Positions 1 to 4,865 of a stretch of 9,565 nt of DNA are shown here, one piece after another; positions within the stretch are counted from its first letter, which is position 1, and every line of letters begins with the position of its first letter. The stretch is from Bacillota bacterium. Lineage in GTDB: Bacteria; Bacillota_A; Clostridia; Clostridiales; Clostridiaceae. Made by a program: the position numbers and the translations under genes. The notes beneath the pieces are model-generated. The model ran no database searches, was not told the DNA's origin, and was given only the letters and a program-made list of their open reading frames with translations. The stretch is taken from positions 1-9,565 of the forward strand of contig JAKBFR010000094.1 of the NCBI GenBank assembly GCA_021837545.1. Reading direction: 5' to 3'.

Positions 1-2
1 AA

Positions 3-95
3 AACAGGAGAAATTTTTATGAAGTTAATAAAGATCTCATACTTGAAAAATTTGAAACTACTACAAATAACTTAAAAGAACTCATACAAAAATAA
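3..95 (+). CDS. C-terminal end of a truncated upstream gene, possibly a winged-helix regulator
   Basis: Only the last 30 codons are inside the window, ending in TAA at 93-95. The frame is open to the window edge and reads NRRNFYEVNKDLILEKFETT and then a Lys/Asn-rich tail. A GRRNxYxxN segment followed by an acidic-hydrophobic helix is common at the end of the wing in ArsR/MarR-like winged-helix regulators, so a transcriptional regulator is a reasonable guess. The fragment is too short to be certain. A terminator 20 nt downstream separates it from the nitroreductase gene. Confidence 0.5.
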   Translation, partial: NRRNFYEVNKDLILEKFETTTNNLKELIQK

Positions 96-115
96 AAATT
101 TAATATATAAAATAA

Positions 116-140
116 AAAGGCAGCAAGGCCTTTCTATTTT
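116..140 (+). terminator. Intrinsic terminator of the upstream gene
   Basis: AAAGGC (116-121) and GCCTTT (128-133) form a perfect 6-bp stem around a 6-nt loop, followed by CTATTTT. It lies about 20 nt after the stop codon at 93-95, so it most likely ends that transcript and makes the following nitroreductase gene an independent unit. Confidence 0.6.
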
Positions 141-156
141 ACCACATTAGTGCATC

Positions 157-212
157 TATGTGCACATATACTCCCATCATCGAATTTAATTTGTAAAAAA
201 GTTATTTTACAA
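157..212. promoter_or_regulatory. Two dyads upstream of the nitroreductase gene
   Basis: Two inverted repeats lie in the 229-nt gap before the nitroreductase gene. The first is a perfect 12-bp palindrome, TATGTGCACATA (157-168). The second is TTGTAAAA (191-198) with TTTTACAA (205-212), 8-bp arms around a 6-nt centre. Either could be a protein-binding operator. The second has the look of a dimer site but does not match the Rex consensus. They sit about 170-220 nt before the start codon, so a direct repressor role is uncertain. Confidence 0.3.
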
Positions 213-269
213 GTCATACTATCCTACTCAAGGGAGAATGAATTTAAAAATGCTATAAAAAATATCATC

Positions 270-307
270 AGATAGATTGATAAAAACTATCTCAATGCCG
301 TAATAAT
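270..307 (+). promoter_or_regulatory. Weak candidate promoter for the nitroreductase gene
   Basis: TTGATA (277-282, five of six matches to the -35 consensus) precedes AATAAT (302-307, five of six matches to -10), but the 19-nt spacer is longer than the usual 17. The -35 box lies within an inverted repeat, AGATAG (270-275) and CTATCT (287-292), which could be an operator. This is weak support based on pattern only. Confidence 0.25.
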
Positions 308-378
308 GAATGTTTATTTATTCTTATAACACAAGTTAGATATATAAAAAAACAATATTTTGAAGGGATTTGATTAAA

Positions 379-1179
379 ATGAATCTTATAACTGTAGACG
401 AAAAAAAATGTATTAAATGCGAACTTTGTATTAAAGAATGTCCAGTGTCTGTTCTAAAGATGGGAGAAAATGGTCCAGAGGAAATAGCTAATGCCACTTG
501 CATTGCCTGTGGACATTGTGTTGCTATATGCCCTAATGCCGCTATAGATAATGAAAAAACACCTTTAGTACAACAAGTTGATACAAAAGATTTTCATAAG
601 TTAAATTCGCAACAGGCGGAGCACTTTTTAAGATCTCGTCGTTCTATAAGAAATTATCAAGACAAGCCTGTATCAAGAGAAAAACTAACAAAATTAATCA
701 ATATTGCAAGGCTAGCTCCTACTGCAGAAAATAGTCAAGGTATATCCTTTGTGGTAGTTGAAGATAAGCAATTAATTGAAAAGGCCGCTGAAATTTCAAT
801 TCAGATGATAGAAAACTCACCCTTAAGGTATCTAGTAGAAGAAGCTGTCAGAAGTTACAGAGACGATGGAGTTGATTCAATTTTCCGTGGTGCTCCGAAC
901 TTAATAATAACTACTGCAGACAAAGATCTTCGAAGTGCTAGAGATAACGCTGTTTCTTCTTTGACTTATCTAGAATTATATGCTCCTTCATTAGGACTTG
1001 GATCATGTTGGGCTGGAATTTTTGAGTATTGTGCATCTATTGAGAATTCACCAATGCTTAAATTATTTAATATTCCAGAAGGAAAAAAGATAACAGCTGC
1101 GGTTATGGTTGGATATCCTAAGTATAGCTATAAGAGGCTAGTTGATAGAAATCCATTAGATGTTACATTTATAATTTAA
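379..1179 (+). CDS. Nitroreductase family protein with N-terminal 2[4Fe-4S] ferredoxin domain
   Basis: This 266-aa cytoplasmic oxidoreductase joins two domains. Residues 1-60 form a bacterial ferredoxin with two CxxCxxCxxxCP motifs (Cys11/14/17/21 and Cys41/44/47/51), each pattern typical of a [4Fe-4S] cluster. Residues about 83-250 form a flavin nitroreductase fold. It opens with the RRSIRNY FMN-binding signature, continues with LAPTAENSQG, and has GLGSCWAG near the C terminus. Such fusions are common in clostridia. They are thought to pass electrons from ferredoxin clusters to FMN to reduce nitro, quinone or enoate-like substrates, but the real substrate cannot be read from sequence. The start is taken at ATG 379, 11 nt after AAGGG (363-367). 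An upstream TTG at 370 is too close to that site. It is a single-gene unit between two terminators. Confidence 0.9.
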   Translation: MNLITVDEKKCIKCELCIKECPVSVLKMGENGPEEIANATCIACGHCVAICPNAAIDNEKTPLVQQVDTKDFHKLNSQQAEHFLRSRRSIRNYQDKPVSREKLTKLINIARLAPTAENSQGISFVVVEDKQLIEKAAEISIQMIENSPLRYLVEEAVRSYRDDGVDSIFRGAPNLIITTADKDLRSARDNAVSSLTYLELYAPSLGLGSCWAGIFEYCASIENSPMLKLFNIPEGKKITAAVMVGYPKYSYKRLVDRNPLDVTFII

Positions 1180-1260
1180 TACTGTATTATTTAAATTTCT
1201 AAAATTATAATTCATTCATTCATTTACCTTCTCTACAAATTACAAAATATAATTTAGCTT

Positions 1261-1375
1261 GATTGCGATGTTGAGATTCCAAAATACATATATTTAAGAT
1301 ACACCTATATTTTTTATGGATATATCTTAATTATAATTATCTCAATATCGCAATCTTATTTTTATTCATTTCTTT
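1261..1375 (+). terminator. Long imperfect hairpin after the nitroreductase gene
   Basis: GATTGCGATGTTGAGAT (1261-1277) pairs with ATCTCAATATCGCAATC (1339-1355) over 17 positions. The one mismatch is a G-U pair if + strand RNA is made. Inside it, TTAAGATA (1294-1301) pairs with TATCTTAA (1323-1330). The T-rich stretch TTATTTTTATTC follows directly. Position (about 80 nt after the stop), the T tract and the G-U pair suit a large + strand terminator or 3'-UTR structure. The extended two-level stem is larger than an ordinary intrinsic terminator. Confidence 0.5.
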
Positions 1376-1463
1376 AAATCACAATATAGATTTTTCATAC
1401 ACTTTTGTTGTTCTATATTTTTATCTTTTCATTTCCATATGACACCTTATCTCTTTCCTTTTC

Positions 1464-1673
1464 TTAAAACACAGATTCTAGGGCCGTGAGGCGTGGAAGT
1501 GGAACACCTAGTATTCTTGCATCAGCAAGTACATCCTTTGGAAAAGAGCTAATTGCATCTTCTTCTATCGTTCATTTGCTTCCATGATACTGTCTTTCCA
1601 ATTGATGATAGAGTTTTCTTATTTGAACTGAACGTTCGACCACTTCATTAAAGTACATATCTTTCATCTTCAT
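1464..1673 (-). pseudogene. MazG-like protein remnant interrupted by an in-frame TGA
   Basis: A 70-codon frame begins at ATG 1673, or more likely at the second ATG (1667) because AGAAGAGG lies 6 nt before it. It reads MKDMYFNEVVERSVQIRKLY, then HQLERQYHGSK, a TGA stop (1572-1574), then TIEEDAI. From memory, small MazG-like proteins of Firmicutes carry HGSKWTVEEDALAFLTDAG at this place, so the stop looks like a TGG to TGA change of the conserved Trp. Beyond EEDAI the resemblance fades. The remaining 28 codons, ending in TAA, include VLADARILG, which could be a displaced part of the family or unrelated sequence. An intact family member is about 100 aa and is assumed to be a nucleotide pyrophosphohydrolase-like protein. 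This copy is probably non-functional. Confidence 0.55.
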
Positions 1674-1877
1674 CCTCTTCTTTCTATAAAAACTTATAAT
1701 TTATTTGTTTACTAAATTGTGAGAACATATTCTTATATGAATTAATCATCATACCTTGCTTAACTTGACTACTATCTGCCATATTTAAAACTATAAACAT
1801 TAAAAACTCCATTATTCCATTTAATTATAGAATCATTTATTTTAAAGCTAAGTTTTAAGTTTGGTAATTTGATTAAA

Positions 1878-1905
1878 AAAAAGATAGTCATATGACTATC
1901 TTTTT
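1878..1905. terminator. Perfect 28-bp palindrome, bidirectional terminator
   Basis: The sequence is perfectly symmetric about 1891/1892, with AAAAAGATAGTCAT in the left arm and its exact complement in the right. A-runs and T-runs flank the GATAGTCA/TGACTATC stem, so it can end transcription from either side. It lies just past the 3' end of the minus-strand 5S-like sequence, where an rRNA-type terminator would be expected. Confidence 0.75.
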
Positions 1906-1910
1906 ACAAT

Positions 1911-2026
1911 TACCTCCAACGTCTTATGCTGCTGCATAGTCCCTCATGCAGTACCATCGACGCTATAGATTTTAACTTTCCTGTTCGGAATGGGAAGGAG
2001 TTTTATCATTTTCCAACTATTCCACC
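1911..2026 (-). pseudogene. 5S rRNA-like sequence, degenerate at its 5' third and 3' end
   Basis: Read on the minus strand, positions about 2003 to 1916 match hallmark 5S rRNA blocks in the right order and spacing: CTCCTTCCCATTCCGAACAG, AAGTTAA, CTATAGCGTCGATGGTACTG, GGGACTATGC and finally GACGTTG. If the GGTGG at 2026-2022 is taken as the remnant of the 5' region, the length is 116 nt, close to a normal 5S of about 117 nt. However, the 5' third matches poorly, and GGAGGT at the 3' end has no matching 5' strand, so the closing helix I is lost. The usual GAGAGTAGGACG segment reads CAGCATAAGACG. No 16S or 23S sequence is nearby. It overlaps the last 21 nt of the small gene at 2006-2158 and is followed by a palindromic terminator. 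It is probably an orphan 5S pseudogene, although an RNA may still be made. Confidence 0.75.
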
Positions 2027-2158
2027 TTTCTTTCCTTTACCTTTATCTTTATTATTAGGAAAACCAATTTCTGAAGTAGCCTCAGTTTTCACCCCATTTA
2101 AATCAGTTCTTTTTTTAGACACTGACTTCCTGTTAGTTTCACTATTATTTAAAGACAT
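2006..2158 (-). CDS. Small basic protein of 50 aa, function unknown
   Basis: ATG at 2158 follows AAGGGAGGT (2175-2167) with an 8-nt gap, a very strong RBS that supports translation. The 50-aa product begins MSLNNSETNRKSVSKKRTDL and ends in a Lys/Gly-rich tail (NNKDKGKGKKGG) and IVGK. It is hydrophilic, with no membrane segment, signal peptide or Cys, and I do not recognise a family. The stop codon (TGA, 2008-2006) falls exactly where recognisable 5S-like sequence begins, so the present C terminus may be a secondary product of a fusion. The AT-rich gap upstream separates it from the divergent gene at 2460. Confidence 0.6.
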   Translation of the reverse strand: MSLNNSETNRKSVSKKRTDLNGVKTEATSEIGFPNNKDKGKGKKGGIVGK

Positions 2159-2459
2159 GTGAATCTACCTCCCTTAATTATAATTTTGTTTTGCAGTAAT
2201 ATATTAACCACAATCATAAATTATACTCATCAGAAATGTTACCAAAAAGTAGTATTCTACTTATTATGCATGCTTATACACTAGCTATAGTTGCTGTATA
2301 TAATCATCTTATTACAATACAACATTCTCCTGCATTTCCTAGTCTATATTAATAATATTCTCTCCTTAATTATTACCTTGTTTTTTAAGATAAGCGGATA
2401 ATTTGCACAGTACTGTACAAACTAACTCTGTGAAAATACTATGCTAAGGAGGTATTTTA
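2159..2459. other. AT-rich divergent intergenic region
   Basis: This 301-nt region lies between two divergent small genes. It holds the RBS of each gene, the palindrome at 2402-2421, and a short 6-bp inverted repeat, AAGTAG (2247-2252) with CTACTT (2257-2262), which ends in a T run when read on the minus strand. TATAAT-like sequences occur on the minus strand (for example the complement of 2221-2226), but none has a convincing -35 box. I see no further coding signal. Confidence 0.5.
2402..2421. promoter_or_regulatory. 20-bp near-perfect palindrome, operator candidate
   Basis: TTTGCACAGTACTGTACAAA is symmetric apart from one position pair (C2406/A2417), and its core ACAGTACTGT is perfect. It lies 38 nt before the ATG of the 54-aa gene. 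It directly follows a weak -10-like GATAAT (2397-2402), itself 18 nt after TTACCT, so a bound protein would sit on the start of transcription. It does not match the LexA, Rex, PerR or CcpA consensus sequences I know. Confidence 0.4.
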
Positions 2460-2624
2460 ATGACAAAAGATAGTCAACCAGATAATAAAATAGCAAGAAT
2501 GGAAAAATGTAATTATCAAACTCCAATAACTGAAGAAGGGCATAACCATAATCCTAATGCAAAACATAAGTCTATAAAGAATGAGGGATTTAAAAGTCAA
2601 CATTTCAATAGATTTGGTAATTAA
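2460..2624 (+). CDS. Small hydrophilic protein of 54 aa, function unknown; intact copy of a duplicated gene
   Basis: ATG 2460 follows AAGGAGGT (2446-2453) with a 6-nt gap, a near-ideal RBS. The 54-aa product starts MTKDSQPDNKIARMEKCNYQ and ends FKSQHFNRFGN. It is rich in Asn, Lys and His, has a single Cys (residue 17), and has no membrane segment or signal peptide. I do not recognise a family. Its last 39 codons recur at 5954-6074 with about 93% nucleotide identity. Four of the seven changed codons are synonymous, which suggests the protein sequence was under selection for some time after duplication. A strong terminator follows 8 nt after the stop, so it is a single-gene transcript. Confidence 0.75.
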   Translation: MTKDSQPDNKIARMEKCNYQTPITEEGHNHNPNAKHKSIKNEGFKSQHFNRFGN

Positions 2625-2632
2625 CAAAATGT

Positions 2633-2669
2633 GACCAAGTGAAAATTCACTTGGTCGTATTTTATATTT
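2633..2669 (+). terminator. Intrinsic terminator of the 54-aa gene
   Basis: GACCAAGTGAA (2633-2643) and TTCACTTGGTC (2646-2656) are perfectly complementary, in practice a 9-11 bp stem with an A-rich loop, followed by GTATTTTATATTT. The stem begins 8 nt after the TAA at 2622-2624. It is near-symmetric, so it could also stop minus-strand transcripts. Confidence 0.85.
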
Positions 2670-2682
2670 GAACTATAAATTT

Positions 2683-2763
2683 TCACGCCTTTTTCTCATT
2701 ACCATACTTCATAATACGTTCTTCATTGCAATGTTCAATATCAAACTCTTTAATATAACTTAA
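2683..2763 (-). pseudogene. Possible C-terminal remnant of a lost gene
   Basis: A 26-codon minus-strand frame, preceded by an in-frame TAG at 2766-2764 and ending in TGA, reads LSYIKEFDIEHCNEERIMKY and then GNEKKA. The composition looks like coding sequence, but there is no start codon or RBS and no recognised family. It lies just downstream of the 205-aa gene on the same strand and could be the tail of a deleted neighbour. Confidence 0.2.
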
Positions 2764-2784
2764 CTAGCTTAAATTAAGTATAAA

Positions 2785-3402
2785 TTATTGTAACTCAGAA
2801 TAGCATTTATTAACTATTTCTTTAATTTCTGCTGCTGGTTCACTTCCTGATAAAACAAGCAATTGATCATTAAAATTATTATTAAAAATTTGGCAGTAAA
2901 AGTCTTTACCCATTTCATCTACATCTTCATAGTTTTCCACTAACTTTTGAAGCAAAGCTTCTTCATCAAGACCAGTTTTATCTATAAAATAATATAAATT
3001 TAATTTATTTACATACGCATTTATCCTATTAAAGTTATCTTTATTTACAACAAACCCAACAATGGAATCTTTATCGGTTTTCTTAGCTCCCTTTTTAATA
3101 GTTACTCCACAGACAGATACCTCGGGTATTTTCTTTATCTCAATTTTTTTATATGCTACTCTGGTAAGATCTAAGTGTTCTATTATTTCTGTAAATGAAA
3201 TTTTGGATTCTTCTTGAGTTCCGAAAGATAGTAGTTTAGAATCTAAAACTCCTAAACATAAATTATCCCCAATTAGCTCATTTAAAACCTTTACTTTAAA
3301 AGCATCCTTTTGTTTTATTCCATAATATTCTACAAAGGTCTTAATTCTATCTTCATCTTCTTCGCTTCTTACCTTTAACTTATTTCTACCAAATAAAAAC
3401 AT
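2785..3402 (-). CDS. Hypothetical cytoplasmic protein of 205 aa
   Basis: ATG 3402 is preceded by AAAGGAG with 9 nt between, and by a textbook promoter further upstream, so the gene looks intact and expressed. The protein is rich in Lys, Glu and Asp, with no signal peptide or transmembrane segment. It begins MFLFGRNKLKVRSEEDEDRI. A middle part with beta-strand-like patches (IEIKKIPEVSVCGVTIKK, DSIVGFVVNKDN) precedes a more helical, acidic C-terminal third (LDEEALLQKLVENYEDVDEM). I recognise no catalytic motif or family. It is transcribed in the same direction as the lysozyme upstream of it, but a lysozyme terminator lies between them. Confidence 0.75.
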   Translation of the reverse strand: MFLFGRNKLKVRSEEDEDRIKTFVEYYGIKQKDAFKVKVLNELIGDNLCLGVLDSKLLSFGTQEESKISFTEIIEHLDLTRVAYKKIEIKKIPEVSVCGVTIKKGAKKTDKDSIVGFVVNKDNFNRINAYVNKLNLYYFIDKTGLDEEALLQKLVENYEDVDEMGKDFYCQIFNNNFNDQLLVLSGSEPAAEIKEIVNKCYSELQ

Positions 3403-3422
3403 ATTTTCCTTCTCCTTTAATC

Positions 3423-3464
3423 AGTAATATATAATATTATAATATATTACTACTGCACAGTCAA
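3423..3464 (-). promoter_or_regulatory. Strong sigma-A-type promoter with overlapping inverted repeat
   Basis: On the minus strand TTGACT (3464-3459) is followed by a 17-nt spacer and TATAAT (3441-3436), an almost ideal vegetative promoter for the 205-aa gene, with a predicted start near 3429. An inverted repeat with 10-bp perfect arms, AGTAATATAT (3423-3432) and ATATATTACT (3442-3451), is centred on the -10 box. It could be an operator or simply AT-rich symmetry. Confidence 0.7.
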
Positions 3465-3498
3465 AAGTTATGTATACTTAATAGACCAGTAAATCCTC

Positions 3499-3531
3499 AC
3501 AAAAATGAGAGCTTACACTACATAAGCTCTC
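3499..3531 (-). terminator. Intrinsic terminator of the lysozyme gene
   Basis: Read on the minus strand, GAGAGCTTA (3531-3523) and TAAGCTCTC (3515-3507) form a perfect 9-bp stem with a 7-nt loop, followed by ATTTTTGTG. It lies about 90 nt after the lysozyme stop and before the promoter of the 205-aa gene, so the two genes are separate units. Confidence 0.8.
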
Positions 3532-3618
3532 GCTAAAATTCATTATTTTCTGCGAAGATAAAATCATCGTAGTTAGAATAGTTTTAAGATTGTCTTACCT
3601 TTAATAATATTATTACTA

Positions 3619-4650
3619 TTATATCTTTGTAGCATGTCCATTCTTATCAAAGTGATATCCATAAATATCTATATCAGTAATTAGCTCACCTGATGAGTAA
3701 GTTAGATAATCATATCCTTTATCCTTAAACCACCCAGTAACCATAGCTCCATCTGAACCAAAGTAATACCAATATCTATTTATCTTTTGCCAACCTATTT
3801 TCATTACTCCATCATTTAAATCTCCAAGGTAATACCATTTATTATCTTTCAATAACCAGCCTGATTTCATTGAGCCATCATCAGAACGGCCTAAATAATA
3901 CCAGTTATTGCTTTCTTGCTTCCAATCATAAAGCATCCATCCTTCACTATCAAATAGATACCATTTCCCATTTATTTTTTCCCATGCATCTTTAGTATAA
4001 CTTCCATCATCGTGTCTGTACCACCACTTACCAGCTTTAATGATCCATTCTCCTGATTTAGTAACAATATCTAATAATATACCTTCTGTAAATGAATTAA
4101 CATCACAGCTTTCGCTTACTCCAATAATATTTCCTTTATCAGTATATTGGTGTCCTACTCTATTTGTAAAGAAATTAGATGGTAAGTTCCAAGGATTATT
4201 ATTATAATTAGCTTCCCAGAATGGCATATCTTTAATAACATCCTCAGCATCTGCTATAGTATCTATAAAGCTTGTATAACTATATATACCTAATGTTAGT
4301 GGGCTTAATTGTTTAAATGCAGCAACAAATCTTTTAACATAGTTTGCTATACCACTAAAATTTATCTCAACATCCATCATAGGCACTAAATCCCAATCAA
4401 AAGCTTTTATCTTCTCATAAAAGTTTTGGGCTTGAGCTTCTGGTGCGCTAGTGCCAACCAAAAAATGATAAGCACCCACTTTTAATCCATTACCTTTACA
4501 TTCGTTATAGAATCCTTCCATGGTACTATCTTTAAAGGTAGATCCTTCGCTTGCTTTTACATATACATATTCTACTCCATCATTTGCAACTGAACTAAAA
4601 TATATACTTCCATTATTATTTGATATATCAATTCCTTTTATATATACCAT
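3619..4650 (-). CDS. GH25 lysozyme (N-acetylmuramidase) with C-terminal cell-wall-binding repeats
   Basis: This 343-aa peptidoglycan hydrolase is predicted to cleave the MurNAc-GlcNAc glycan bond. Residues 2-195 form a GH25 domain: KGIDISNNNG with the conserved Asp8, VKASEG (31-36), GAYHF (59-63), PMMDVE with the expected catalytic Asp93 and Glu95, WEANY (145-149), HQYT (167-170) and DVNSF (183-187). Residues about 201-343 contain aromatic-rich GWxxxxxxWYYLG-type repeats (for example WYYLGRSDDGSMKSGW), like the choline-binding CW_binding_1 family. The start is ATG 4650, behind AAAGGAAG about 9 nt away; an upstream ATG at 4773 would add 41 residues without an RBS. No signal peptide is visible, as in phage endolysins and some clostridial autolysins, so export needs a holin, lysis or a non-classical route. 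No phage genes flank it. It is divergent from the secreted repeat protein. Confidence 0.93.
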   Translation of the reverse strand: MVYIKGIDISNNNGSIYFSSVANDGVEYVYVKASEGSTFKDSTMEGFYNECKGNGLKVGAYHFLVGTSAPEAQAQNFYEKIKAFDWDLVPMMDVEINFSGIANYVKRFVAAFKQLSPLTLGIYSYTSFIDTIADAEDVIKDMPFWEANYNNNPWNLPSNFFTNRVGHQYTDKGNIIGVSESCDVNSFTEGILLDIVTKSGEWIIKAGKWWYRHDDGSYTKDAWEKINGKWYLFDSEGWMLYDWKQESNNWYYLGRSDDGSMKSGWLLKDNKWYYLGDLNDGVMKIGWQKINRYWYYFGSDGAMVTGWFKDKGYDYLTYSSGELITDIDIYGYHFDKNGHATKI

Positions 4651-4686
4651 AATTATTACTTCCTTTCTTACATAACATAATATGAA

Positions 4687-4807
4687 AGAGTAACCATAAT
4701 GGATACTCTCAAATAAAATTTTATAGAAAGATGCACTAAAGTATTTTTTCACATAAATTTCACAAAGGTACATTATAATGTACTTGTAACCAGTTATTAC
4801 TAGGTTA
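4687..4807. promoter_or_regulatory. Divergent regulatory region with three dyads
   Basis: The 215-nt gap between the lysozyme and the repeat-protein gene holds three inverted repeats. First is a 23-nt imperfect palindrome with one mismatched pair, GAGTAACCATAATGGATACTC and flanks (4687-4709). Second is a perfect 16-bp palindrome, GTACATTATAATGTAC (4768-4783). Third is TAACCAG (4787-4793) with CT-A-GGTTA (4800-4807), one bulged A. The second contains TATAAT on both strands (plus 4774-4779, minus 4777-4772) and could supply -10 boxes in both directions. The only -35-like match on the plus strand, TTCACA (4748-4753), is 20 nt away, so promoter use is uncertain. The first dyad would lie in the lysozyme leader RNA. 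Confidence 0.4.
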
Positions 4808-4865
4808 AAGTATATTTTTATTAATGTACAATCAAAAAATTTATATATTGCGAGGAGAAATGATT

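Noticed and set aside
191..212. Rex-type redox operator before the nitroreductase gene
   Set aside because: TTGTAAAA-N6-TTTTACAA differs from the TTGTTAA-N4-TTAACAA consensus in spacing and bases; kept only as an unnamed dyad.
1684..1812. Minus-strand 42-codon frame starting MEFLMFIVLNMADSSQVKQG
   Set aside because: No good RBS for either possible ATG (1812 or 1782) and no recognised family; it ends 11 nt before the MazG-like pseudogene and could be a relic, but I cannot support it as a gene.
1926..2162. Plus-strand 78-codon frame
   Set aside because: It is antisense to the small minus-strand gene and the 5S-like sequence and has no ribosome binding site.
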